64,000 nt of DNA from JANNSX01 sp963741525 (lineage in GTDB: Bacteria > Pseudomonadota > Alphaproteobacteria > Rhizobiales > Hyphomicrobiaceae). The first letter of the stretch is position 1, and each line of letters opens with the position of its first letter. The notes under the pieces were generated by a model. That model was given only the letters and a program-made list of their open reading frames with translations, was not told the DNA's origin and searched no databases. Positions 42,407-51,452 of the stretch are shown in pieces. The stretch lies in contig CAVUIW010000016.1 in assembly GCA_963741525.1 (NCBI GenBank), positions 248,001 through 312,000 of the forward strand. Direction: 5' to 3'. The position numbers were made by a program, and so were the translations under genes.

Positions 42407-42540
42407 GGCACGTCCCTCCCAGCCTCGCCGCCACTGCTGACCAGCGGCCGCACGGTTCATGTCGAGAGGTTAGATATGACAGATCGGGGCGGGACCGCGT
42501 TCCCTTCGGGACACCGTTACGCGGCGTTACAAGCCCACGC

Positions 42541-42572
42541 AAAAAGGGGCCGCGCCATGGGCGCGACCCCTT
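42541..42572 (-). terminator. Rho-independent terminator of the mini-ORF unit
   Basis: On the reverse strand AAGGGGTCGCGCC...GGCGCGGCCCCTT forms a stable stem immediately followed by TTTTT. It is placed about 70 bases after the 26-codon ORF stop. Confidence 0.8.
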
Positions 42573-42638
42573 CGTGAGATACGGCTGATCGCCGGCACCT
42601 CGCGAGCGGACCCTAAAGCCCGCTCGAGCGAAGACGCA

Positions 42639-42719
42639 TCAGGTGACCGCTGGAGGTTGCCCCAACGTCGGTCCGGTGCGCGAAGCTCTCAGCGATAGCG
42701 CGTTGATCCCACTCGACAT
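42639..42719 (-). CDS. 26-residue mini-protein with perfect ribosome site
   Basis: ORF MSSGINALSLRASRTGPTLG+QPPAVT. Thirteen bases AAGGAGGTGATCC directly upstream, one base from ATG, equal the full complement of the 16S rRNA 3' end. With the terminator at 42541-42572 it forms an isolated unit of about 190 bases between the YqhA-like gene and the RTX gene. No family recognised. Could be a small protein, a leader peptide or part of an sRNA. Confidence 0.5.
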   Translation of the reverse strand: MSSGINALSLRASRTGPTLGQPPAVT

Positions 42720-42720
42720 T

Positions 42721-42733
42721 GGATCACCTCCTT
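42721..42733 (-). promoter_or_regulatory. Full-length anti-SD complementary ribosome site
   Basis: AAGGAGGTGATCC (reverse strand) matches the exact complement of the 16S rRNA tail GGATCACCTCCTT, far longer than the usual 4-6 bases. Directly before the mini-ORF ATG. Confidence 0.7.
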
Positions 42734-42803
42734 CCGGTTGTTGAAGCGATGTGAAATGGTCGCATGCTTCGCAGCCATTGCCAAGAGGCTTTCTGGTGCG
42801 AAG

Positions 42804-43389
42804 CTAGATTTTCTCCGAAACGTGCATTTTCGGCCCATCGCCCTTGGGTGCGTGCTTGACCGTTGCATGCATGATCCGGTCGAGCACGCCGAGGAACACG
42901 GCGGAGGCGATGAACGTCAGATGCAGCAGCAGCGCCCAGAATATCTTGTCGTTTGGATAGTGATCCATGTTCAGGAAAATCTGCAGCAGGTGGATCGAGG
43001 AGATGGCGACGATGGCGGACGCCACCTTGATCTTCAGCGAGCCGGCATCGAGCTTGCCGAGCCATGAGAGTTCCGAATTACCCTCGTCGAACCGGCTGAC
43101 GAAATTCTCGTAGCCCGAGATCATCACCATGACGATGAGAACTCGCCACCAGCGAGGCATCGATGAGCCCCAGCATGGCGAGAATGATCTGGTCCTCTTC
43201 CATGCCAAAAATCTTCTGCACCATGTGGAAGAACTTGACCACGAAGGCGATGGCGTAGACGCCGAGCGCGGCGGCCAGCACGATGTAGAAAATCACCAGC
43301 AGCCAGCGGCTCGCCAGGATCGTGCGCTCGACGAGGTTTTCCAGCATCTTCAAGGTTCCCGTGTCCGGCTCGGTGCTTCTCTCGGTCAT
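42804..43389 (-). pseudogene. YqhA-family inner-membrane protein, frameshifted
   Basis: ATG 43389 reads TERSTEPDTGTLKMLENLVE, membrane segment WLLVIFYIVLAAALGVYAIA, and LIDASLVAS; the frame then must shift near 43142 to continue VLIVMVMISGYENFVSRFDE, LSWLGKLDAGSLKIKVASAI and FIASAVFLGVLDRIMHATV to 42804. These are standard YqhA (TIGR00645) segments in correct order. A single extra base explains the break, so assembly error is possible; otherwise an inactivated gene. Function of the family is unknown. Confidence 0.75.
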
Positions 43390-43572
43390 GGCGCGGCGCT
43401 CCCGGAATTGGTCTCGGCGAATCGGCTGCTCGATCTCGGTGATATGCATAGCCCGCACCGCGCCCGAAGAAAACATGCGAAGTTACAGACAGTTCCGGCC
43501 CAACTCGCATCCCGTTGCATTGGCCGCTCCCGATCCCCATAGTGCCACTAAACGCGATCTCCCGAGGGACCG

Positions 43573-44559
43573 ATGCTCATCATCTACGACCGCAACGGCT
43601 CGGCGCTCGCGCGCCGCGAGACTGCCGAGGCGCCGATCGCCGACGCCACCGTCTGGGTCGACCTCCTCAATCCGACGCCGGAAGAGGAGAAGCTCGTCGA
43701 GGAGGTGCTCAAGATCGACATCCCGACGCGGGAGGAGCTGCAGGAGATCGAAGCCTCGAGCCGCCTTTATCAGGAGGATGGCGCGCATTTCATGACGGCG
43801 ACTTTGATCTTCCAGTTCAATTCGCCGCGCCCGGTCTCGACCACCGTCACATTCATCCTCACGCCCTCGCGGCTGGTGACGATCCGCTATGCGGAACCCT
43901 ACTCGTTCAAGATGTTCGCCGACCGCGCACTGCGTGGCCAGATCGAGTGCGGCAGCGCGGCTGCGACCCTCACCGGCCTGCTCGAGATCATCATCGACCG
44001 CCACGCCGATCGCATCGAGCGCATTCAAGGCGAGACCGATCGCCTGTCGCAGCGCGTCTTCGCGCAGGACCCCAAGGGCAAGGCGCGGCGCTCGTCGCGA
44101 CGCTTCGACGAGATCCTGCACGGCATCGGCCGGGAGGGCGACATCGCCTCACGCGCCCGCGAAGCGCTGATGTCGCTCAACCGGTTGCTGACCTATTTCG
44201 GTCACGTCATGCAGGAGATGGCCGCCAAGGAGGACAAGTCGATCCGTGCACGCATCAAGACGGCGCAGCGCGACGTCAACTCGCTGACGGATCATCTCAA
44301 CTCGCTCGGCAACCAGATCACCTTCCTGCTCGATGCCGTGCTCGGCATGATCTCGATGGAGCAGAATGCCATCATCAAGTTCTTCTCGGTCATGGCGGTG
44401 GTGTTCATGCCGCCGACGCTGATCGCCTCGGTCTACGGCATGAACTTCAAGCATATGCCGGAGCTGCACTGGCTCATCGGCTATCCGGTGGCGCTGGGCC
44501 TCATGGTGCTCGCAGCCGTGCTGCCCTGGCTGTGGTTCCGCTACAGGGGATGGCTGTAG
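43573..44559 (+). CDS. CorA-family magnesium/divalent cation transporter
   Basis: 328 residues: cytoplasmic N-terminal domain (about 1-265) with long helix, then two C-terminal membrane segments separated by the signature YGMNFKHMPELH, the CorA selectivity loop. Both membrane segments are intact (FMPPTLIASVYGMN and VALGLMVLAAVLPWLWF). CorA pentamers import Mg2+, some members export Zn2+. Start ATG 43573 has GAGGGA upstream. Convergent with the chromate transporter gene; shared inverted repeat between the two stops. Confidence 0.92.
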   Translation: MLIIYDRNGSALARRETAEAPIADATVWVDLLNPTPEEEKLVEEVLKIDIPTREELQEIEASSRLYQEDGAHFMTATLIFQFNSPRPVSTTVTFILTPSRLVTIRYAEPYSFKMFADRALRGQIECGSAAATLTGLLEIIIDRHADRIERIQGETDRLSQRVFAQDPKGKARRSSRRFDEILHGIGREGDIASRAREALMSLNRLLTYFGHVMQEMAAKEDKSIRARIKTAQRDVNSLTDHLNSLGNQITFLLDAVLGMISMEQNAIIKFFSVMAVVFMPPTLIASVYGMNFKHMPELHWLIGYPVALGLMVLAAVLPWLWFRYRGWL

Positions 44560-44673
44560 GACTGTAGGCTGGCGCTGAAGACTGCGAAGCGGCCCGAAGC
44601 CCGGCGGCGGCGGCAAGCTTCGCGCCCGCAATGCTGGACTTCGCGAAGGGCTCAGCCCAGCCTACATGTCCTA
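44557..44673. repeat. Inverted repeat bounded by two convergent stop codons
   Basis: Left arm TAGGACTGTAGGCTGG (44557-44572), right arm CCAGCCTACATGTCCTA (44657-44673) pair with one two-base asymmetry. The first TAG is the CorA stop and the last CTA is the ChrA stop read on the reverse strand. Likely a bidirectional terminator. Confidence 0.75.
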
Positions 44674-45972
44674 CGAAACTCCCGCGACGTGCGCCAACAG
44701 CGCCAATCCGCCGGCGAGCGCGAGCGTCATCGCGATGCCCTTGTGAAACTTCAACAGCATCACGGCCGAGATCGCCGCGAGCAGCATCGCCAGGACATCG
44801 GCGGAGGCGAAGTCCGGCCACCACATCCGGATTGGACCTGCCGAGAGCGGTGCGCCCTTGCGGAACAGCACTTGCAGAGCGAACCACAGCGACAGATTGA
44901 GAATGACGCCGACCACCGCCGCGGTGACCGCCGATAGTGCCGACGACAGCCACGGCACCCGGCGGATGCGTTCGATGTAGGGGGCGCCTGCGAAGATCCA
45001 GAGGAAGCAGGGCGCGAAGGTGACCCAGAGCGTCATCAGCGCGCCGAGGATGGCAATGCCCCAGGATCCTGACGATCGCAGCGCGCCGAGGAATCCGACG
45101 AACTCGGTGACGAGGATCAGCGGGCCGGGCGTGGTCTCGGCCAAGCCCAGCCCGTCGAGCATTTGCCCCGCCGAAAGCCAGCCTTTCGCTTCAACCGCCT
45201 GCTGCGCCATGTAGGCGAGCACCGCATAGGCGCCACCGAAGGTCACGACCGCGAGCTTGGAAAAGAAAACGCCGATGCCGACGACGACGTGCTCGGACCC
45301 GAGCAGCAGCGCCGCGAGCGCCACCGGCGTCCACCAGACGACGAGCCACGCGCCAATCGTCGACAGCGTACCCATGAGCGTGACCGGCGTTGCCGGCGCT
45401 GCATCCGGAGCGGGCGTGCTCGCCCCCTCGAGGAACGTGGCCCCGACGATGGCCGCCGCGATGATCACGATCGGGAACGGCACGGCGAAGAAAAACAACG
45501 CCACGAAGGCCATGCCCGCGATCACCCAATGCGCCGGCTGCTTCAATGCCCGCTTGGCGACTCTCAGCAGTGCCTCGACGACGATGACGAGCACCGCCGC
45601 CTTGACACCGGCGAACAGCGCCTGGATGAGCGGCACCTGCCCGAAAGCGGCATAGATCATCGTCAGCGCCAAGACGACGATCGCGCCGGGCACGACGAAC
45701 AGCAGCCCGGCCGCCAACCCGCCCTTCAAGCCATGCAGCCGCCAGCCGGCGTAGGTCGCGAGTTGCATCGCCTCCGGCCCCGGCAGCAGCATGCAGAAGT
45801 TCAAGGCGGACAGATAGGTCGGCTCGTCGAGCCACTTCTTCTCCTCGACGAGCATCCGGTGCATCAGCGCGATCTGCGCCGCCGGACCGCCGAAGGAGAG
45901 GAGGCCGATCTTGCCGAACACGCGCAGCAGCTCGGCGAAGGACGGCCGCTCGGCCATCGCCAACTCGCTCAT
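44671..45972 (-). CDS. chrA: Chromate transporter ChrA
   Basis: 433-residue inner-membrane protein with two CHR domains (about 10-180 and 225-425), each beginning with a GKIGLLSFGGPAAQIALMHR or KLAVVTFGGAYAVLAYMAQQ motif. ChrA exports chromate driven by proton motive force, giving resistance. It overlaps the ChrB-like gene by 4 bases (ATGA), so they form one operon. The two-domain long-chain architecture is the usual one in proteobacteria. Confidence 0.92.
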   Translation of the reverse strand: MSELAMAERPSFAELLRVFGKIGLLSFGGPAAQIALMHRMLVEEKKWLDEPTYLSALNFCMLLPGPEAMQLATYAGWRLHGLKGGLAAGLLFVVPGAIVVLALTMIYAAFGQVPLIQALFAGVKAAVLVIVVEALLRVAKRALKQPAHWVIAGMAFVALFFFAVPFPIVIIAAAIVGATFLEGASTPAPDAAPATPVTLMGTLSTIGAWLVVWWTPVALAALLLGSEHVVVGIGVFFSKLAVVTFGGAYAVLAYMAQQAVEAKGWLSAGQMLDGLGLAETTPGPLILVTEFVGFLGALRSSGSWGIAILGALMTLWVTFAPCFLWIFAGAPYIERIRRVPWLSSALSAVTAAVVGVILNLSLWFALQVLFRKGAPLSAGPIRMWWPDFASADVLAMLLAAISAVMLLKFHKGIAMTLALAGGLALLAHVAGVS

Positions 45973-46787
45973 GCGGCGCTCCGTGGCGGCCAGCCATGCG
46001 TCTCGCCCTTGGCGTGACGAAGCCACGCGTAAAGCGCGTCGTACACCGGAAAGCCGCGATCGAGTGCCGCCGCGTCGTCTCCACCCGACAGTGCCGAGAT
46101 GCCGAGCGAGACGGCGAGTAATCCGGCCGCCTCGGGCGCGAGATCGGGGCGGCCCGTATCCGCGCCGCGAACGATGAGTGCGAGCGCACGCAGCGAAGGC
46201 TCGTCGAGGCCCAGCTCGTCGAGCAGCGTGTCGAACGAGCACCCCTCGCCGCGATGGGTGAGCTCGACACCCTCGATGTCGTAGGGGATGCCGCCGACTT
46301 CCGCCGCCACATCCTTCACGAACTCCGGCTCGACGAACAGGAACCGCGCTTCCGCGTCGATGAACCGGCGAATGAGCCAGGGGCAGGCGATGCGATCGAT
46401 CTTGGGCTTGACGCGCGTCACCCAGATGCTGGGTTTCGTCTCATCCCGCCCAGGCAGCCCGGCCTTCCGGATCAGCGGATGTCCCGCCTGCCGCCACGCC
46501 TCGATGCCGCCCTCGAGCGAGCGAACGTGAAGGCCCGCCTCTCGCAAAATCGCCGCCGCCAGCTGGCTGACGTTGTGGCCATGAGCACAATAGACGAGCA
46601 ACTCCCGGCCCGCGGGCACATCCCCGGCCCAGACGCCGGTCGCATTGTGATCGCGCCAGCGCGCCGCCGGCAACACTGTCGGATCGGCATCGAAGACCGC
46701 CCGGCGCCGGACGTCGACGATCATCGGCGCATCGGCCGAGCCGATCCGCGCGCGCAACTCATCCAATGTCATGAAGAGCTCACCCAT
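45969..46787 (-). CDS. ChrB-domain chromate resistance protein with rhodanese domain
   Basis: 272 residues: N-terminal rhodanese-like domain (about 5-100; ELLVYCAHGHNVSQLAAAIL holds the candidate Cys) followed by a ChrB C-terminal domain (DRIACPWLIRRFIDAEARFL, EPEFVKDVAAEVGGIPYDIE). ChrB proteins regulate or support chrA. ATG 46787 is chosen because GGGAGA then lies seven bases upstream; ATG 46793 would leave only one base. Longer in-frame reading to 47366 is antisense to the universal stress gene and rejected. Confidence 0.85.
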   Translation of the reverse strand: MGELFMTLDELRARIGSADAPMIVDVRRRAVFDADPTVLPAARWRDHNATGVWAGDVPAGRELLVYCAHGHNVSQLAAAILREAGLHVRSLEGGIEAWRQAGHPLIRKAGLPGRDETKPSIWVTRVKPKIDRIACPWLIRRFIDAEARFLFVEPEFVKDVAAEVGGIPYDIEGVELTHRGEGCSFDTLLDELGLDEPSLRALALIVRGADTGRPDLAPEAAGLLAVSLGISALSGGDDAAALDRGFPVYDALYAWLRHAKGETHGWPPRSAA

Positions 46788-46979
46788 ACCCATTCTCCCA
46801 CAAGAGAGCGCTCGGCGCTTGGGCGGTGAGCCTGAAGGGGCGGCCGATCCTGCCCCGCCTCTAGCTACGCCCAGTTCGGCGGACCCGCAAGCGCTTTTGA
46901 CGCCGGTCAAGGCGGAACGAGCGCAGCTGTCGTGAAGTGTAGCTATTGTCTCGATGTCGCGACCAGGAAGGAAACCGTC

Positions 46980-47390
46980 ATGAAGAAAATCCTTTGCGCC
47001 TACGATGGCACCGATCACGCCAAGCAGGCCGTGCGGGAAGCCGCTCACCTCGCCAAGGCCAACGAGGCCAAGCTCACCATCATGGTCGTCAACACGGCGC
47101 TCGGCACGCCCCGGGCGCCGGCCATGTATCACTGGGATGCCGCCGAGGCGGACAAGGTCGCCGAGGAGGCGCGCGCGGTGGCGATGGGCTCGGGCGCGTC
47201 GCAGGCCGACCTCGTCGTCGCCCGGGCCCGCGATCCGGCCGGCGCCGTCATCCACTATGCGCACGAGCACGGCTTCGATCACATCGTCACGGGCACCGGC
47301 GAGAAGGGCGCGATCGCCAAGCTGGTGCTCGGCTCGATCTCCCACGCCATTGTCTCGAAGGCACATTGCTCGGTGACGGTGGCCCGTTAG
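46980..47390 (+). CDS. Universal stress protein (UspA family)
   Basis: 136-residue cytoplasmic protein. MKKILCAYDGTDHAKQAVRE is the canonical USP start, and GTGEKGAIAKLVLGSISHAI contains the ATP-binding Gly-rich loop (G-2x-G-9x-G-S/T type). Ribosome site AGGAAGGAAA precedes ATG 46980. Divergent from the chr operon and followed by a family A repeat. Length and motif order are normal. Confidence 0.9.
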   Translation: MKKILCAYDGTDHAKQAVREAAHLAKANEAKLTIMVVNTALGTPRAPAMYHWDAAEADKVAEEARAVAMGSGASQADLVVARARDPAGAVIHYAHEHGFDHIVTGTGEKGAIAKLVLGSISHAIVSKAHCSVTVAR

Positions 47391-47491
47391 GGTGTTTCCG
47401 TTTTTCGTTAAATCACGTCAACACCCTAGTTCCTTGGTTTGCCGTGCTTCTTTTCGGAAAACCGCTTCGCACCTTTCCGGAAGCACTCTAG
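47390..47491. repeat. Dispersed palindromic repeat, family A copy 4 (long form)
   Basis: AGGGTGTTTCCGTTTTTCGT...CAACACCCT and TTGGTTTG precede GTGCTTCTTTTCGGAAAACC, GCTTCGCACCTTTCCGGAAG and CACT. It shares the 5' AGGGTGTT...CAACACC hairpin with copy 1 at 4197. Located between the universal stress and APC permease genes. Confidence 0.8.
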
Positions 47492-47628
47492 CTCCTGCAT
47501 GCAAGGCCATGCGAAATCCGGGTGCACAAGCGGGGGCATCCGGACTAGCCTGGGGAGTGCCGGAGGCGCAAATTGCCTCCGGCAACCTTCGGGAGGGGTG
47601 ATATGGCGTCGACCGGTGACGAAGTGGC

Positions 47629-48876
47629 ATGAGTTCAGATACTGACCGTGCCGTCGCAGTCGGTGAATCTGCCGCGCTGAAACGCAAGCTCACCCTCTGG
47701 CACGTCGTCCTCTATGGCCTCGGCGTCACCATCGGCGCCGGCATCTATGTGCTTATCGGCAACGCCGCCTGGCGCGCGGCCGAGCACGCGCCGTTCGCCT
47801 TCATCATTGCCGCGCTCGTGATGGCGCCGACGGCGCTTTCCCTCGCGGAACTCACGACCCGCTATCCGGTGAGCGCGGGCGAGGCCGCCTTCGTCGGCGC
47901 GGCTTTCGAGTGGAGAGCGCTGACGCTCCTCGTCGGACTTCTGGTTGTGGGCGTGGGACTCGTATCGGCGGCTGCGATCTCGCACGGCAGCGTCGGCTAC
48001 ATCCGGGTGTTTCTCGACTGGCCGCCGGTCCTGCTGTTGACTCTTGTCATTCTCGCCATGGGGCTCGTCGCCGCCTGGGGCATCGAGGAATCGGTGACGC
48101 TCGCGGCCATCATGACGCTCATCGAGATCGCCGGGCTGCTGATCGTGGTGGGCGCAGGCCTCATCGCGAAGCCAGAAAGTCTGCCGGCGCTCGCGCACAC
48201 CGTGCTGCCCGACCTCGAGCCCGGCGTCTGGCTCGGCGTTCTGTCTGCCGGCCTCATCGCTTTCTTCGCCTTCATCGGCTTCGAGGGCATTGTTAACGTC
48301 GCCGAGGAGGTCAAGGACCCGACGGTGACGCTCCGCCGCGCCATCTATCTGACGCTCATCATTTCGACCGTTCTCTACATCGCCGTCGCCGCCGTCTCCG
48401 TGGTCATCGTTCCGCCGGCCGAGCTCGGCCAGTCGGAGGCGCCGCTCGCACTCGTCTTCGAACGCGCGACCGGCGCATCGCCGCGCTGGCTCGGGGCCAT
48501 CGCCATCATCGCGACCCTCAACGGCGTCATCGTGCAGATCATCATGGCCTCACGCGTGATCTATGGTTTGGCCGTGCAAGGCCGGTTGCCCGCCGGTCTC
48601 GCGCGCGTCCATCCGGTGACCGCGACGCCGATCGTGGCGACTGGGCTGGTCGTGGTCGCTGTCTATCTGCTTGCCGTGTTTCTGCCACTCGAGCAGCTCG
48701 CCGAGTGGACCTCACGCATCACGCTCGTTGTTTTCGCACTCGTCAACGCCGCCCTCGTCCGCATCAAGCTGCGTGGCGATCCAGCGCCTGACGGCGTTGC
48801 CGTACAGCCGATTGTGGTGCCAGTGCTGGGGGCGATCATCTGCGTGGCGTTCCTGCTGGCGGGCGGGTTTGCCTGA
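47629..48876 (+). CDS. APC-family amino acid permease
   Basis: 415-residue inner-membrane protein with about 12 membrane segments. GLGVTIGAGIYVLIGNAAWR is the APC first-helix motif, and FFAFIGFEGIVNVAEEVKDP is the conserved sixth-helix region that binds the amino-acid amine. Substrate not predictable. Ribosome site before ATG 47629 is weak. Convergent with the succinylglutamate-desuccinylase-like gene; only 3 bases separate the stops. Confidence 0.88.
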   Translation: MSSDTDRAVAVGESAALKRKLTLWHVVLYGLGVTIGAGIYVLIGNAAWRAAEHAPFAFIIAALVMAPTALSLAELTTRYPVSAGEAAFVGAAFEWRALTLLVGLLVVGVGLVSAAAISHGSVGYIRVFLDWPPVLLLTLVILAMGLVAAWGIEESVTLAAIMTLIEIAGLLIVVGAGLIAKPESLPALAHTVLPDLEPGVWLGVLSAGLIAFFAFIGFEGIVNVAEEVKDPTVTLRRAIYLTLIISTVLYIAVAAVSVVIVPPAELGQSEAPLALVFERATGASPRWLGAIAIIATLNGVIVQIIMASRVIYGLAVQGRLPAGLARVHPVTATPIVATGLVVVAVYLLAVFLPLEQLAEWTSRITLVVFALVNAALVRIKLRGDPAPDGVAVQPIVVPVLGAIICVAFLLAGGFA

Positions 48877-48879
48877 CCG

Positions 48880-49905
48880 TCAGACGATCTCGTCCTCGTC
48901 GAACAGCGGATCGGCACTGACCTCGCTGGTGATGCTGGTCAAGCCCTCGGTCGGCTTGATCCAGGCGATGTGGAAGAGCGCGTCGCCGAGATTGACCACC
49001 GGCAGCCGCGTCCGACCGATGATCATGCCGCGCTTGGGCGCGCTGATTTCCGTCTCTACATCCTCGTAGGGGTTGGCGACGGCGCCGATCACCTCGCCAG
49101 GCTCGACCGTATCGCCGGTCGTCTTATAGGCGAGCAGAACGCCGCCTTCGGGCGCCCGGAGCCAACTCGAGGACGTCGCATGGATCGGCGGCTCGTGGCC
49201 GTTGATGTCGGGAGGCAGCTCGATCATGCCGGTCTTTTGCATGACGCCGAGGATGCCCTTGACGCCGACGCGGATGGCGAACTCGTCGAAACGCAATCCT
49301 TCGCCCCCCTCATAGACGACGACGGGAATGCCGAGCTTGCGGGCTGCTTCACGTAGCGACCCCTCCCGTTCCGGTGCCGTCAGCATGATGGGCGCGGCGA
49401 AGGCCCGAGCGATGTCGTGCTCGGCCGCCGTCTTGAAGGCCGAGCGTATCTGCGGAAGGTTCGTGCGGTTGGCCGCGGCCGTATGCAGATCGATGCCGAG
49501 ATTGGAGCGCGACACCACCTCCTGCATGAGGATGTTGGCGAGGCGCGAGGCGAGTGGACCGGTTGGATTTCCTGGAAACGCGCGGTTCAGATCGCGCGCA
49601 TCCGGCAGATAGCGCGAGCGGGCGATGAAACCGTAGGCGTTGACGACGGGAATGCAGAGCAGCGTGCCCTTGAGCCGCGCCAGCTCCTCGACCCGCAGCA
49701 GCCGCCGGATGATCTCGACGCCGTTGATCTCGTCGCCATGGATGGCCGCCGAGACGAACAGCGTTGGCCCGGGCTCGGCACCATGCACGACATGGACCGC
49801 GAGCGACACCGGCACGTGGTTCGATAGCTTGGAGACGGGAATGTCGACCAGCCGGCGAGTGCCGGGCTCGATCCTCTCGCCGCCGATCTCGAAGACGCTC
49901 CGCAT
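48880..49905 (-). CDS. Succinylglutamate desuccinylase/aspartoacylase family protein
   Basis: 341-residue zinc hydrolase of the M14-like ASTE/AspA family. Zinc ligands are seen in AAIHGDEINGVEII (His, Glu) and DLHTA (His). ARDLNRAFPGNPTGP is a further family motif. Such enzymes deacylate N-acyl amino acids or similar amides; the exact substrate is unknown. ATG 49905 follows GGGAG at five bases. Confidence 0.85.
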   Translation of the reverse strand: MRSVFEIGGERIEPGTRRLVDIPVSKLSNHVPVSLAVHVVHGAEPGPTLFVSAAIHGDEINGVEIIRRLLRVEELARLKGTLLCIPVVNAYGFIARSRYLPDARDLNRAFPGNPTGPLASRLANILMQEVVSRSNLGIDLHTAAANRTNLPQIRSAFKTAAEHDIARAFAAPIMLTAPEREGSLREAARKLGIPVVVYEGGEGLRFDEFAIRVGVKGILGVMQKTGMIELPPDINGHEPPIHATSSSWLRAPEGGVLLAYKTTGDTVEPGEVIGAVANPYEDVETEISAPKRGMIIGRTRLPVVNLGDALFHIAWIKPTEGLTSITSEVSADPLFDEDEIV

Positions 49906-50114
49906 GCTACTCCCGTGGGCGACAGCCCGCATGAACCCTCACTCCGCGCTTCTGGTCCTGGCGCATCGGCCGTGAGACTACATCATCGGCCTTCATACAT
50001 CCTTAACCGCCCTGTCACGGGTAAGCGCCGGATCGGTGAGTCTGGCACAAAGACTGCTCGCCTTGCCTCCATGAACGGCCGGTTGACGGCCCGGGTCCGC
50101 AGTAGAGGCAGCCC

Positions 50115-51353
50115 ATGCACTGGACTATCGGCCGCCGTCTTGGCGACATCCTGATCGATCCTGACAACGGCTTCGGCGTACTGCGTCTCGTTACGGCACT
50201 GGCTGTCGTGTTCTCGCACAGCTTCTATCTACTGACCCATGTCACCGACTCCGAGCCCCTCTTCGCCACAACTGGCTTCACACTCGGCCAGCATGCCGTG
50301 CACGTTTTCTTTGCGGTGTCGGGCCTGCTCGTCATGGCAAGCCTCGTACGAACTCCGGCACTTTCGGGATTTGTCTGGGCTCGCGCGTTGCGCATCTTTC
50401 CGGCGCTCATCCTCTGCACCGTGCTGACGGCATTCGTGCTAGGACCGCTGGCGACCAACCTGCCCATCGTTTCCTATCTCACCAGCGCCGAGCCCTATCT
50501 CTATGTGCTGAAGACCGCAGGTCTCATCACCGGGAGCGCGGCGCTCCCCGGCGTCTTCGACGCCAATCCGGTTCCGGATGAAGTGAACATTCCGGTCTGG
50601 ACGCTGAAATACGAGGTGATCTGCTATCTCTTGCTGGCAGCGGCCGCCGTCCTCGGCGTGTTCCGCTCCTGGGCGCTGACCGCCTTCGTCCTCGCGACGA
50701 TCGCCGCGGCCTATGCGGTACCGCAGCTTGCCCACGGCGTCAGCGCCGAGGGAGGCTCGCTCGATTCAATTGCGCGCTTGGGCTTCTGCTTCTCGCTGGG
50801 TGTGCTCGGCTACGTGCTGCGCGATCGGTTGCGGATCGGCGCTGTCGGTCTCGTACTCACCGGTGGCGCCTATCTGCTCCTGCGCGGCACCGGCCTCGAT
50901 TACGTCGCCCTTATCGTTCTCACCGCCTACCTCTCCTTTGCCGTCGCGAGCCTCCCCTTCGGTGTCCTCACCCCGTGGACGCGCGACACCGACATCTCTT
51001 ATGGCACCTATATTTATGGATGGCCCATCATGCAGCTTATCGTCTCGCTATTCTCCGGCATCAGCCAGATGCAGCTCTTTCTGCTGACCCTCGCCGTGCT
51101 CGTACCGCTGGCCTATCTCTCCTGGCGATTCGTCGAGAAGCCGGCGTTGGCGCTGAAGCGACGGCGGCGCGCGGAGCCGAAGCTCAGCGCGCTGCGCCAG
51201 AAGATCGTCGCGCCGCGCGCCCCGATCGCACCGGGTGCCGTCACGCAGCTGGACGTGGAGGGCGAACCTTTGGCGCCGCCGCCCTCGCAGCGCCGGATCA
51301 ACGCGGCGATCCGCGGCTCGACGCGCGACCGGCTGCGCGTCGTCTCGCCCTGA
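50115..51353 (+). CDS. Acyltransferase 3 family membrane protein (OafA/YrhL-like)
   Basis: 412 residues with about ten membrane segments. FGVLRLVTALAVVFSHSF contains the conserved Arg...His pair used in trans-membrane acyl transfer, and the second repeat has WPIMQLIVSLFSG. Such proteins O-acetylate or acylate exported carbohydrates, often LPS or capsule. Tail after about residue 345 is Arg/Ala/Pro-rich and cytoplasmic. No polysaccharide genes adjoin. Ribosome site AGAGGCA before ATG 50115. Confidence 0.85.
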   Translation: MHWTIGRRLGDILIDPDNGFGVLRLVTALAVVFSHSFYLLTHVTDSEPLFATTGFTLGQHAVHVFFAVSGLLVMASLVRTPALSGFVWARALRIFPALILCTVLTAFVLGPLATNLPIVSYLTSAEPYLYVLKTAGLITGSAALPGVFDANPVPDEVNIPVWTLKYEVICYLLLAAAAVLGVFRSWALTAFVLATIAAAYAVPQLAHGVSAEGGSLDSIARLGFCFSLGVLGYVLRDRLRIGAVGLVLTGGAYLLLRGTGLDYVALIVLTAYLSFAVASLPFGVLTPWTRDTDISYGTYIYGWPIMQLIVSLFSGISQMQLFLLTLAVLVPLAYLSWRFVEKPALALKRRRRAEPKLSALRQKIVAPRAPIAPGAVTQLDVEGEPLAPPPSQRRINAAIRGSTRDRLRVVSP

Positions 51354-51452
51354 GATTGGCGTCGCTTGACTCGGATGCGTGACCGGCGCGTCCGGGCTGC
51401 AATTCCGGTATTCGGCTTGCTCCGCTGACAACCGGCTGATACCCCGGCCACC

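Noticed and set aside
42715..42735. 3' end of a 16S rRNA gene (GGATCACCTCCTT)
   Set aside because: Only 13-15 bases match and no rRNA precedes them; on the other strand it is an extended ribosome site.
45163..46017. 284-codon forward ORF over chrA
   Set aside because: Antisense shadow of ChrA.
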